A stretch of 64,000 nucleotides of DNA, taken from assembly GCA_036498945.1 (NCBI GenBank), contig DASYEQ010000107.1, forward strand, positions 85,654 through 149,653, read 5' to 3'. The stretch comes from JAQGMJ01 sp036498945 (GTDB taxonomy: Bacteria > Pseudomonadota > Gammaproteobacteria > Burkholderiales > JAEUOS01). Positions 25,515 through 33,544 of this stretch are shown in pieces. The translations under genes were made by a program, and so were the position numbers. Numbering within the stretch: the stretch's first letter is position 1; each line of letters starts with the position of its first letter. The notes under the pieces are model-generated. The model was not told the origin of the DNA. It was given only the letters and a program-made list of their open reading frames with translations, and ran no database searches.

Positions 25515-26192
25515 TCATCCCTGCACGCCGTCGAGGCGCTGAATCAGTTCGGTCGACGGCAACACGTCGCCAAAGTAGAGCATCCAATTGATCAGCGCGT
25601 TGACGTGCTCGAATTCGGTCGCAGCCGAGAGCGCATCTTCCACCATGATGGTGCGGAAGTTCATCATCATGGCGTCGCGGGCGGTCGATTCGCAGCACAC
25701 GTTGGTCACGGTACCGCCGATCAAAAGCGTGTCGATGCCGCGGCTGCGCAACTGCGCCTCCAGGTCCGAGGCGCCAGGAACCAGCGCGCTGAAAAAGCGC
25801 TTGTTTACGTAGACGTCCCCGGGCAGCGGCTCCAGGTCCGGATGCAGGGCATAGCCGGGACCATCCCGGCGCAGCCCCTCCAGCCGGCGCTGGCCGCGCT
25901 CCGGCGTCAGCATCAAGCCGTGCAGGGTGGACCAGAACTCATCGGCGCCGTCGGACGACGACTGCACCCAGATCACCGTGCCGCCGGCGGCACGCAGCGC
26001 ACGCGCCAGCCCGTTGACCGCCGGAAAGGTGGCGCGCGCGGCCGCACATTCGCCCTGATAGTCCGGCGCGGTGAAGTAGTTCTGCAGGTCGATCACGACA
26101 AATGCCGTGCGGCTCGGAGTCAGGGGATGGGGCGAATGCAAGGAACCCTGGCGGCGCGTGACGCGATCGACTACCCATTGCGGAAAATCCAT
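25515..26192 (-). CDS. Cysteine hydrolase, isochorismatase family (RutB-like)
   Basis: The product has 225 residues. The catalytic triad is visible: Asp35 in VVIDLQNYF, Lys131 in VYVNKRFFSAL, and Cys166 in GTVTNVCCESTARDA, preceded by the cis-peptide GGTVTN typical of amidohydrolases rather than true isochorismatases. RutB (peroxyureidoacrylate hydrolase), biuret hydrolases and nicotinamidase-like enzymes share this set. It starts nine bases after the ABC permease stop, so it is the last gene of the importer operon. Uptake of an amide, ureide or carbamoyl compound followed by hydrolysis is the natural reading. The exact substrate is open. Confidence 0.85.
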   Translation of the reverse strand: MDFPQWVVDRVTRRQGSLHSPHPLTPSRTAFVVIDLQNYFTAPDYQGECAAARATFPAVNGLARALRAAGGTVIWVQSSSDGADEFWSTLHGLMLTPERGQRRLEGLRRDGPGYALHPDLEPLPGDVYVNKRFFSALVPGASDLEAQLRSRGIDTLLIGGTVTNVCCESTARDAMMMNFRTIMVEDALSAATEFEHVNALINWMLYFGDVLPSTELIQRLDGVQG

Positions 26193-26201
26193 GATAAGCC
26201 T

Positions 26202-27017
26202 CTACACGTAGCGGCGCGCGAGCGCCTTTTCGATGAAATGTACCGCCAGATAGATCAGGCAGGACAGCACGGCCAGCAGGGTGACCGAGGTCATGACGAC
26301 GTTCATCTTGAACATCTGGCTGCCGTTGACGATCAGGTACCCCAGCCCGGCGTCGGCCGACTGGAATTCGCCGACGACCACGCCGACCAGCACCAGGCCG
26401 GCGGTCATCTTGAGCGCGGCGATCAGGGTGGGCACGCTGCCGGGCAGCACCACCTTGGCGAGCACCTGGCGCCGGCTGGCGCCGAAGGTGCGCGCCAGCT
26501 TGATCTTGTTCGGATCGATGCCGCGGAAGCCGGCGTAGATCATGATGATGGTGGAAAACACCGCGATGGCAATCGCGATGCCGTAGATCGAAGACCTGGG
26601 ACCAAGCCAGATGTAGAAGATCGGCACCAGCGCGATCTTCGGCATGGCATTGGCCACGACGAGGAAGGGATCGAGTACCCGGTAGACCGTCTCCGACCAC
26701 CACAAAGCGCTGGCGACGCCGATACCGATAGCCATGCTGAGCACGAAGCCCACCAGGGCCTCGACCATGGTGGCGCCGGTGTGCGCCAGCAGGTGGCCGT
26801 TAACGAGAAGATCGACGAAGGTCGGCCACAGGGCGCTGGGGTAGCTGGTGAGCAGCGGATTGACCAGATGGGCGCGCGGCAGCCATTCCCACAGGGCCAG
26901 CACCAGCACCACCAGGGCAACCTGGATGGCCAGTACCAGAAGGCGCCGCCGGCGCAACCCGCCGCGATAGCGGACGTATTCCGCACTCAAACCCGGCTCA
27001 GTCTTCGACGTGGACAT
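26202..27017 (-). CDS. ABC transporter permease (SsuC/TauC/ThiX type)
   Basis: The product has 271 residues and six membrane segments, starting VLAIQVALVVLVLALW. The ATPase-contact loop is FRGIDPNKIKLARTFGASRRQVLAKVVLPGS, where EAA-type Gly and the LPGS end are conserved. The start ATG at 27017 overlaps the ATPase gene by 20 bp, pointing to translational coupling. The family imports sulfonates, nitrate, thiamine precursors, hydroxymethylpyrimidine or aromatic acids. Confidence 0.85.
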   Translation of the reverse strand: MSTSKTEPGLSAEYVRYRGGLRRRRLLVLAIQVALVVLVLALWEWLPRAHLVNPLLTSYPSALWPTFVDLLVNGHLLAHTGATMVEALVGFVLSMAIGIGVASALWWSETVYRVLDPFLVVANAMPKIALVPIFYIWLGPRSSIYGIAIAIAVFSTIIMIYAGFRGIDPNKIKLARTFGASRRQVLAKVVLPGSVPTLIAALKMTAGLVLVGVVVGEFQSADAGLGYLIVNGSQMFKMNVVMTSVTLLAVLSCLIYLAVHFIEKALARRYV

Positions 27018-27822
27018 CCAGTTCCTTCCACAGCGCCTGGAAATAGGCATTGAACTCCGGCATGGCGCGCGCCTGCAGCGGCGTCGGACGCCCGGTCCCC
27101 GCGGCGAAATGGATGCGGTGCTCTGACTTTATGTGTCCGGGCCGGCGCCCCAATACGACAACGCGGTCGGTCATCGAGATCGCCTCGCCGATGTCGTGCG
27201 TCACCAGTACGATGGTCTTGCGTTCGCGCTTGAGGATGTCGACTATGTCGTCCGAAATCGCCAGGCGGGTCTGGGCATCGAGCGCGGAAAACGGTTCATC
27301 GAGAAGGACCACGTCGGGCGCCGTCACCAGGGTGCGCACCAGCGCCGCGCGCTGGCGCATGCCACCGGAGAGTTCGCGCGGATAGCGCCGGGCAAACTCG
27401 CCCAGGCCGCACTGGCTGAGGAGATGCAGGGCGCGCTCCCGGGCTTCGCCCAAAGGCAGGCCCTGGATCTCCGCGCCGAGCAGGCAATTATCGAGAATGC
27501 TGCGCCACTCGAACAGGTAATCCTGCTGCAGCATGTAGCCGACGCGCGGGTTCGGCCCCGTAACCTCGCGGCCGTCGATCAGGATGCGCCCGGCCGTGGG
27601 CGCCTGGATGCCCGCGATCAGCGACAGCAGCGAACTCTTGCCGCAGCCGGAGGGGCCGATCAGGCTGACGAATTCGCCGGCTTGCACCTGCAAGGAGATG
27701 CCGGACACCGCCTCGATCTCCGCGTCAGGCGTGAAATAGCGCAAGCCGACGGCCTCGAGCTCGATCGCGGCGCGGGCGCCTTCCCCTGCGCCTGCCGCCG
27801 CCAGCACTTCTGGGCTGCTCAC
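26998..27822 (-). CDS. ABC transporter ATP-binding protein (SsuB/TauB type)
   Basis: The product has 274 residues. Walker A is GPSGCGKSS, the Q-loop is MLQQDYLF, the signature is LSGGMRQRAAL, Walker B is VVLLDEPFSALD and the switch His lies in VTHDIGEA. The start is GTG at 27822, whose GTGA overlaps the TGA stop of the receptor gene by four bases. The C-terminal LGRRPGHIKSEH segment is typical of the nitrate/sulfonate/taurine ATPases. It forms the importer with the genes on either side. Confidence 0.9.
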   Translation of the reverse strand: MSSPEVLAAAGAGEGARAAIELEAVGLRYFTPDAEIEAVSGISLQVQAGEFVSLIGPSGCGKSSLLSLIAGIQAPTAGRILIDGREVTGPNPRVGYMLQQDYLFEWRSILDNCLLGAEIQGLPLGEARERALHLLSQCGLGEFARRYPRELSGGMRQRAALVRTLVTAPDVVLLDEPFSALDAQTRLAISDDIVDILKRERKTIVLVTHDIGEAISMTDRVVVLGRRPGHIKSEHRIHFAAGTGRPTPLQARAMPEFNAYFQALWKELDVHVED

Positions 27823-28841
27823 TTGACGTGCTTGGCGAAGTCCGTCACCAGGATGGTCTGCGGGGACACGCGCTTGGCCGGCTGCAGCAGGCCGCTGGCG
27901 ATCAGCATGTCCTGGATGCGGTCGATCGCGGCGGGATCGATCAGCGGCGTGGTCTTGTAGAAATGGATCTTGCGGTAGCGCTCAATGACGGCGACCAGTT
28001 GCTCCTGGCTGGTGCCCGGGAAGTACGTGGCCGCAATCTTGGCGAGGTCGGCGGCGGGAGCATTCGCGACATCGGCTTGCGCATGCGCCAGTGCGTTGGT
28101 CCAGGCCTGCAGCACCTTGGGATTTTTGGCCATATACGCATCGGTGGTGGTGAACACCGTGTAATCCACCGGGCCCACTTCTGCACCGATGGAGGCGACG
28201 ACGAAGGTCTTGCCGTCTTTTTCCAGCGTGGTGGCATCGGGTTCGGTAAAGATGCCGAAGTCGGCTTGGCCGGCGAGCCAGGCACCCGGCCGCGCTGCCG
28301 GCCCGAGGTTATTGACGATCTTCACGTCCTTGCGCGGATCCAGCCCATGCTTGCGCAGCGCCGCTTCGAGAAAGACGTCGGGCGTCGAGCCGGGACGCAG
28401 GCCGAGAATGGTCTTGCCCTTGACGGTGGCCCAGTTGAATTTTTGCGCCGCAGAGCGGCCCACCAGGAAGAAGCCGTCGGTGGCCGTCACGCCGGCGAAA
28501 ATGCGCGGCTTCAGAGGCGACTCGCTGGTCTGCACGTAGACCGAGGCTTCCGGCCCCACCAGGATGATGTCGGCGTTGCCGGAGACCAGCGCGGCGGTGC
28601 TCTTGTCGGTGCCTTGCGAGGTACGCATGGCGACATCCAGCCCCTCCTGCTTGAAGTAGCCCTTCGACAGCGCGACGTAGGAAGGCAGGAACATGAGGGA
28701 GCGGATGGTCTCCTCATATCGCACCGGCGTCAGTTTCTGGCCCTGTGCGTAGGCGCTGAAGTTGGAGGAGAGGCAAAGCAGCAAGGCCGCCGCGACGGTG
28801 GCGATGCGCGAAAGGGAGATTCGGGAATGCATGGAGGACAT
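27819..28841 (-). CDS. ABC transporter periplasmic binding protein (SsuA/THI5-like, NMT1 fold)
   Basis: The product has 340 residues. The signal peptide ends LLLCLSSNFSAYAQG. The mature protein opens with VRYEETIRSLMFLPSYVALSKG and GYFKQEGLDVAMRTSQG, has GNADIILVGPEASVYVQ, and GKTILGLRPGSTPDVFLEAALRKHGLDP in the middle. These are NMT1/SsuA-like hallmarks; THI5-like members bind pyrimidine or riboflavin-type precursors. The ATG at 28841 was preferred (MSSMHSR); the Met three residues on is also possible, and neither has a good ribosome site. It heads the operon with the ATPase, permease and amidohydrolase. Confidence 0.8.
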   Translation of the reverse strand: MSSMHSRISLSRIATVAAALLLCLSSNFSAYAQGQKLTPVRYEETIRSLMFLPSYVALSKGYFKQEGLDVAMRTSQGTDKSTAALVSGNADIILVGPEASVYVQTSESPLKPRIFAGVTATDGFFLVGRSAAQKFNWATVKGKTILGLRPGSTPDVFLEAALRKHGLDPRKDVKIVNNLGPAARPGAWLAGQADFGIFTEPDATTLEKDGKTFVVASIGAEVGPVDYTVFTTTDAYMAKNPKVLQAWTNALAHAQADVANAPAADLAKIAATYFPGTSQEQLVAVIERYRKIHFYKTTPLIDPAAIDRIQDMLIASGLLQPAKRVSPQTILVTDFAKHVK

Positions 28842-29060
28842 ATCTTCAAAAGTGGAAAATAAAAACTGCCAGCCCGCGGAACTCACGTGGAATTGATTGT
28901 AGCCTCTTCGCGGCGGCGCACGCCATCGGCGGCATGCAGCCTTCGCCAATAGCCGCTATGCTTGCGCTAGTGCTGCGTACCCTGGGGCCGCATCGTCACA
29001 TGCCCGGCGGGCTGAATGCCAGGGCTCTCCATCACCAGGCCGTTGGGAGAATGCGAGAGC

Positions 29061-29516
29061 TCACGGCGTCCGGCGGCGGACTGCCCGGGTGGGTTGCACG
29101 GAGATGACCGGCAGGTCCATCCCGGGCAACAGATCGGCCAGGGTATATTCGTCCAGGTGCTTCAGGAACAGCCGCAGGCCGTCTTGCAGGACGCCGGCGA
29201 GCCGGCATTGCCCCGTGAGCGTGCACTGGTTGCCGGCAGCGAAGCACTCCACCAGATCGAAGTCGGGCTCGATGCCGCGCACCACCGTGCCCACGTTGAT
29301 ATCCGCCGGCCGCCGCGCCAGGCGCATCCCGCCGCCCTTGCCGCGCACGGTTTCGATCCAGCCCTGTAGTGCCAGCTGATGCGTGATCTTCATCAGGTGG
29401 GCTTCGGAGAGACCATGGGCCTGCGCGATCTCGGCGATGGTGCAAAGGCGATCCGGGTGCCGGCCCACGTACATCAAGAGGCGCAGGGCGTAGTCGGTCA
29501 TGGCGGTCAGGCGCAT
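29061..29516 (-). CDS. nsrR: NsrR, Rrf2-family nitric-oxide-sensing repressor
   Basis: The product has 151 residues. The winged helix-turn-helix (CTIAEIAQAHGLSEAHLMKI, wing VRGKGGGMRLAR) is followed by Cys91, Cys98 and Cys104 (CFAAGNQCTLTGQC), the three [Fe-S] ligands with NsrR spacing, and the LDEYTLADLL helix. NsrR loses repression when NO attacks its cluster. Here it is the last gene of an operon with a truncated haemoglobin and NnrS, behind a palindrome that fits the NsrR operator, so it should repress its own synthesis. The ATG at 29516 is 16 bp after the NnrS stop. Confidence 0.9.
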   Translation of the reverse strand: MRLTAMTDYALRLLMYVGRHPDRLCTIAEIAQAHGLSEAHLMKITHQLALQGWIETVRGKGGGMRLARRPADINVGTVVRGIEPDFDLVECFAAGNQCTLTGQCRLAGVLQDGLRLFLKHLDEYTLADLLPGMDLPVISVQPTRAVRRRTP

Positions 29517-29532
29517 GGCGATGCTCCGTTGG

Positions 29533-30699
29533 TCAGGGTAGGCGCGGCCGTATCATCATCGGGAAGAACCGCCACAGGTAGAGCGCGAAGGCAATGATCC
29601 ATGCAAGCGCCGCGGCGTGCAGCGCCGCCGGCGCGGTCGGAACCGCCGTCAAGGCGAGCAGGCGCAGGCCGGCGGCGGCGATGATCAGCGCATAGCTGGC
29701 CACCATGCTGCGGTCGGCCCGCAGCGGCCGGCCCAGGTGGCCCAGCGCGGTGCGCGTGACCATGCCGATGATCAGCACCGCGAAGCCGGCGATGCCGATG
29801 ATATGGGCGGGCCAGGCGATACGAACGATCCATCCTGCTGCGTGGGCAGCCGAGGCCAGCAGCCCTGTGCCCAGGCCGCAGTAGCCGGCATAGAGTACCC
29901 ACAGCAGCGGGCGGCGCCACACGGCCCAGGGTTTCCAGGCAAGCACCTGCACGAATGCAAGAGTGCCGGCGCACGCCAGTGACGCGGCCGCGAACTGCGG
30001 CAATTGCGCCAGGGTAGCGAAAATCGCCAGCACGGCCGCACCAACCTGCCATTGCCCGCTGCGGGTGTGCATCGGAATCGACAGACCTTGTACGGCGCGC
30101 ATGGCGAAAAAGGGAATCACCCGGCGAGCGATCAGCAGCGCAATGACCGCCATGCATAGCAGGCCAGTGTGGAAATGCGTCATCAGGCTGCCGTAGTCGC
30201 CTTGGCCGGCGGCCGCAAGATACAAGGCATCGGCGATGCCGAGCGCCAGCACCATGAGCGGCACCCCGTAGTTGCGGCGATTGCGCGTGCCATAGACCGA
30301 GCGCGCCAGCGCCAGTGCAGCACCGCCGAAGAAGAGAAGCTCCGATAGGGCCGCCAGCCGGAACACTGTGGAATTCGGCACTAGGAAGCCCACCCGGGCG
30401 ATGACCCATAGCCCACACAGCGAGGCCAGGGGCAGCTCCCGCAGGGGATTGATGCCGGTCCAGTTGCTCGCTGCCGTGAACAGGAAGCCGACCGCGATGG
30501 TGGCGATGAACCCCCAGAGCATTTCATGCGCATGCCACGCCACGCCGCCCAGCGGCGCAACCAGCCATTGCGGCGTATAGAGCCATAACGCGACGGACAC
30601 CGCGGCCCAGCCACAGCCGGCGAGATACAGCGGCCTGAATCCCAGTTCGAGGAACGCCTGCCACCGTGGCGCTGCCGTGGAGAGATTGCGCTGGATCAT
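29533..30699 (-). CDS. nnrS: NnrS-family haem-copper membrane protein
   Basis: The product has 388 residues and about 12 membrane segments. Conserved NnrS motifs are visible: FRPLYLAG near the start, WHAHEMLWGF with two His, FLFTAASNWTG, MTHFHTGLLCMAVIALLIARRVIPFFAMRA, and WPAHIIGIAGFAVLIIGMVTRTALGH. NnrS relieves nitrosative stress, linked to reducing the formation of dinitrosyl-iron complexes. The start was placed at the ATG at 30699 (MIQRNLST), ten bases after the haemoglobin stop; a longer frame would overlap that gene. It forms an operon with the upstream haemoglobin and downstream nsrR. Confidence 0.88.
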   Translation of the reverse strand: MIQRNLSTAAPRWQAFLELGFRPLYLAGCGWAAVSVALWLYTPQWLVAPLGGVAWHAHEMLWGFIATIAVGFLFTAASNWTGINPLRELPLASLCGLWVIARVGFLVPNSTVFRLAALSELLFFGGAALALARSVYGTRNRRNYGVPLMVLALGIADALYLAAAGQGDYGSLMTHFHTGLLCMAVIALLIARRVIPFFAMRAVQGLSIPMHTRSGQWQVGAAVLAIFATLAQLPQFAAASLACAGTLAFVQVLAWKPWAVWRRPLLWVLYAGYCGLGTGLLASAAHAAGWIVRIAWPAHIIGIAGFAVLIIGMVTRTALGHLGRPLRADRSMVASYALIIAAAGLRLLALTAVPTAPAALHAAALAWIIAFALYLWRFFPMMIRPRLP

Positions 30700-30709
30700 C
30701 TGCGACGGC

Positions 30710-31117
30710 TCACTCAGGAGAAAGATCGCGTGGCAGGGCATCGCGGTTGCGGCTCAACTGGTAGCCATACCACAGGCTGCGTGCGATCCGCTGCGCCACC
30801 ATATACGCCTGCTCGCCCATGGCGCGGTTTGGCAGCGCGGCGGTCGTTTCACGGAACAGGGCGAGCCAGCGCTGGAACAGCTCCGGCGTAAGGCCGGGCA
30901 AGGCAGCATGCTTGGGCATTGGCGCCCCCGAAAAACGCCCGGTGCCGCACAGCACCGACGACCAGAAATCGACAAGCTTGACGAGATGGTGGTCCCAATC
31001 GTCCACGTGTGCATTGAAAATCGGACCAAGGACAGCATCGCGGCGAACCTCCCCGTAAAAGGCGTGGACCATGGTCGTGATTTCTGCTTCGTTGCAAAGC
31101 TCGGGCGAGGGGGTCAT
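30710..31117 (-). CDS. Group III truncated haemoglobin
   Basis: The product has 135 residues. It follows the Campylobacter Ctb pattern: MVHAFYGEVRRDAVLGPIF in helices A-B, FWSSVLCGTGRFSGAPM, the proximal His70 in PKHAAL, and FQRWLALF (Trp84). The glycine motifs of group I and II globins are missing, as expected for group III. Proteins of this group take part in oxygen or NO handling under microaerobic conditions. First gene of the NO-response operon; its start codon is 20 bp from an NsrR-type palindrome. Confidence 0.85.
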   Translation of the reverse strand: MTPSPELCNEAEITTMVHAFYGEVRRDAVLGPIFNAHVDDWDHHLVKLVDFWSSVLCGTGRFSGAPMPKHAALPGLTPELFQRWLALFRETTAALPNRAMGEQAYMVAQRIARSLWYGYQLSRNRDALPRDLSPE

Positions 31118-31134
31118 GCGCGAAATGAGGTGGA

Positions 31135-31163
31135 TATAAGATATATTGAAAATATATCTTATA
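31135..31163 (-). promoter_or_regulatory. NsrR-type operator (13+3+13 perfect palindrome)
   Basis: TATAAGATATATT and its exact complement are separated by GAA. The inner 23 bp (31138-31160) form AAGATATATTG, A, AAATATATCTT, which matches the 11-1-11 NsrR consensus (AAGATGYATTT repeated inverted) at most positions, with A/T in place of the inner GC. It ends 18 bp before the haemoglobin start. The AT stretch also offers -10 sequences, so repression by promoter occlusion is likely. Confidence 0.85.
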
Positions 31164-31491
31164 AAGCCGCTGCTGGCGATGACTTATTCACGTGGGCGAT
31201 CCCTCGAGACGCTTGGAACGACCATGCAGGTCGTGTCCGCTGTTGGTTCTGCGCGCCCGTAGCATGGAATGCACGCTGCTTACGCGTCGATATCTGACTG
31301 TTCGGACGAGCCTGAGCCTCAACAGGATTAGCCGCTCGCCCGCGTACTTTTTTATCACCGGAGGACGCGCAAGTTTTTGCGCAGCCTGACCTTCAGGGCG
31401 AATGCCAAAAGGTCAAAAGTATCGACAATTTTTTGGAGAATTCTGCGCGGTGCAAGACCGGCCCAACACCGGCGCAACGACCAAAATGCAA
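31164..31491. other. Gene-free stretch
   Basis: These 328 bp lie between the NO-operon operator and the tRNA terminator. The one short open frame on the plus strand (31192-31389) has no ribosome site and resembles nothing I know. No tRNA, hairpin with U-run or repeat was seen. Confidence 0.4.
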
Positions 31492-31524
31492 AAGGGACCA
31501 ACGATCGTAACTCGTTGATCCCTT
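31492..31524 (-). terminator. Terminator of the initiator tRNA gene
   Basis: A 13-bp stem (AAGGGAYCAACGA with its complement, one mismatch) with a 7-base loop lies 10 bp after the tRNA end. On the minus strand it runs into CCCTTTTGCATTTTGG. Confidence 0.8.
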
Positions 31525-31534
31525 AGCGGTAATT

Positions 31535-31611
31535 TGGTTGCGGGGACAGGATTTGAACCTGTGACCTTCGGGTTATGAGCCCGACGAGCTGCCAGACTGC
31601 TCCACCCCGCG
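31535..31611 (-). tRNA. tRNA-fMet (CAT), initiator
   Basis: 77 nt including an encoded CCA. The acceptor stem begins CGCGGGG and ends CCCCGCA, giving the C1-A72 mismatch that marks the initiator. The anticodon stem has three G-C pairs (GGGCTCATAACCC), the second initiator hallmark. The T-arm is AGGTTCAAATCCT. Confidence 0.97.
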
Positions 31612-31768
31612 TCTGAAGAAATAAATTATAGCACTTTTGGGGTGCGTGGGCAAAAGAAACTGTGAAATTTCTGTCATGAATGGATGCGCATCGCGCACGT
31701 GGGTGCGGCATGCCCGCGAGGCTTGGGCGTATCATGCCGGGCCATGTGAAGCGTGGCCGGAGAATGGC

Positions 31769-33082
31769 ATGAACGATATGCGCAGCGGCATCCACACCAT
31801 CGAATACCAGTTCGGCTTCGGCAACGAATTCGCCACCGAAGCGGTGCCTGGTGCCTTGCCGCCGAACCAGAATTCGCCGCAGCGCGCGCCGCTTGGTCTA
31901 TATGCCGAGCAGATCAGCGGCACCCCCTTCACCGCGCCGCGCGCGGCGAACCAGCGTACCTGGATGTACCGCATGCGGCCCTCGGCGATGCAGGCGCCGT
32001 TCGCGCGCATCGCCAACGGCTTGTGGCGTGCCGCGCCCATCGTCGAAGGCGAGGCGACGCCGAACCGCCTGCGCTGGAACCCGCTGCCGATGGAATCCGC
32101 CCCCGCCGATTTCATCGACGGCATGGCGACCATGGGCGGCGGTGGCGACGTTGCCGCCGGCAGCGGCTTCGCGGTGCACATCTACCGCGCCAACCGTTCG
32201 ATGAACGACCGCTATTTCTACAACGCCGACGGCGAACTCCTGGTGGTGCCGCAACTGGGCCGGCTCGATGTGCATACCGAACTGGGCCACCTGGAAGTGG
32301 CGCCGGGCGAAATCGCGGTGTTGCCGCGCGGAATCAAGTTCAAGGTCAAGCTGCCGGATGGCCAGGCGCGCGGCTACGTCTGCGAAAACTATGGCGCCTT
32401 GCTGCGCCTCCCTGAACTGGGGCCGATCGGCGCCAATGGGCTGGCCAATCCGCGCGACTTCCTCGCGCCGGTCGCCGCTTACGAGGATGAAGTGGACAAG
32501 CCGGTGCAAGTGGTGGCCAAGTTCCAGGGCCACCTGTGGGCCACCGAGCAAAGCCACTCGCCGCTGGACGTGGTGGCCTGGCATGGCAATTACGCGCCCT
32601 ACAAATACGACCTGGCAAACTTCATGGCGATCAACACCGTCAGTTTCGACCACGCCGATCCGTCGATCTTCACCGTGCTCACCAGCCCCACCAGCACGCC
32701 CGGCACCGCCAACCTCGATTTTGTCATCTTCCCGCCGCGCTGGGCGGTGGCCGAGCGCACGTTCAGGCCACCATGGTTCCATCGCAACTATATGAACGAA
32801 TTCATGGGCCTGATCCGCGGCCAGTACGACGCCAAGGCCGAAGGCTTTATCCCCGGTGGCGCCTCGCTGCACAACTGCATGAGCGCGCACGGGCCGGATG
32901 CCGCTTCGTTCGACAAGGCCAGCGCCACCGAACTCAAGCCGCAATACATCGCCGATACGCTCGCCTTCATGTTCGAGACCTGCTTCGTCTGCCGGCCCAC
33001 GCGTTTCGCCCTCGACACGCCGGCGCTGCAATCCGATTACGACGCCTGCTGGGACGGCTTCGCCCGGCATTTCCAACCCTGA
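31769..33082 (+). CDS. hmgA: Homogentisate 1,2-dioxygenase
   Basis: The product has 437 residues, full length. The N-terminus reads YQFGFGNEFATEAVPGALP, and the middle has TWMYRMRPSAM and the cupin-like RGIKFKV. The C-terminal domain supplies Fe(II) ligands in HRNYMNEFMGLIRGQYD (His and Glu) and LHNCMSAHGPDA (His). It opens the ring of homogentisate to maleylacetoacetate in tyrosine and phenylalanine catabolism. The ATG at 31769 follows GGCCGGAGAATGGC. The usual partner fumarylacetoacetase is not next to it; a NIPSNAP gene follows after 26 bp. Confidence 0.95.
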   Translation: MNDMRSGIHTIEYQFGFGNEFATEAVPGALPPNQNSPQRAPLGLYAEQISGTPFTAPRAANQRTWMYRMRPSAMQAPFARIANGLWRAAPIVEGEATPNRLRWNPLPMESAPADFIDGMATMGGGGDVAAGSGFAVHIYRANRSMNDRYFYNADGELLVVPQLGRLDVHTELGHLEVAPGEIAVLPRGIKFKVKLPDGQARGYVCENYGALLRLPELGPIGANGLANPRDFLAPVAAYEDEVDKPVQVVAKFQGHLWATEQSHSPLDVVAWHGNYAPYKYDLANFMAINTVSFDHADPSIFTVLTSPTSTPGTANLDFVIFPPRWAVAERTFRPPWFHRNYMNEFMGLIRGQYDAKAEGFIPGGASLHNCMSAHGPDAASFDKASATELKPQYIADTLAFMFETCFVCRPTRFALDTPALQSDYDACWDGFARHFQP

Positions 33083-33108
33083 CGCAACCCCACCGAAAGA
33101 GAAGACCC

Positions 33109-33432
33109 ATGTTCGTCGAAATGCGCACCTACACCCTGCACCCCGGCAAGATCGCCACCTATCTCAAGCTCTACGAGACCCAGGGCATGGAGATCCAGAA
33201 AAAGATCCTCGGCGGCATGGTCGGCTATTACTCCACCGAACTCGGCGCGCTCAACCAGATCGTCCACATGTGGGCCTACGAAAGCCTGAACGAGCGCACC
33301 GAGAAGCGCGCCAAACTCGGCGCCGACCCGGGCTGGCAGGCCTACGTCGCGCAAATCCTGCCGCTGATGATCACGCAGGAAAGCAAGATCCTCAATCCCG
33401 CGCCCTTCCTCAAGGTCAAGCTGCAGGACTAG
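33109..33432 (+). CDS. NIPSNAP-family protein
   Basis: The product has 107 residues forming one dimeric alpha/beta-barrel domain: FVEMRTYTLHPGKIATYLKL, then VGYYSTELGALNQIVHMWAY and a C-terminal ITQESKILNPAPF. This is the standard NIPSNAP layout and length. The biochemical role is not known; in betaproteobacteria such genes sit in carboxylic or aromatic acid clusters, as here behind hmgA, with which it is probably cotranscribed. The ATG at 33109 follows AAAGAGAAGACCC. Confidence 0.85.
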   Translation: MFVEMRTYTLHPGKIATYLKLYETQGMEIQKKILGGMVGYYSTELGALNQIVHMWAYESLNERTEKRAKLGADPGWQAYVAQILPLMITQESKILNPAPFLKVKLQD

Positions 33433-33544
33433 ATCCGCTTCACCTTCCGCGATGCCGCTGCGGCACCGCACCGGTTCGAACAAACCGGGAGCAAGGTGCG
33501 CCAGGAGGGGGTGGCCGTTCCTGGCGCCCGGCCGATCGCCGGTA

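Noticed and set aside
31192..31389. A 65-codon plus-strand open frame between the NO operon and tRNA-fMet
   Set aside because: No ribosome site, no similarity I recognise, and atypical Leu/Arg/Ser-rich composition.
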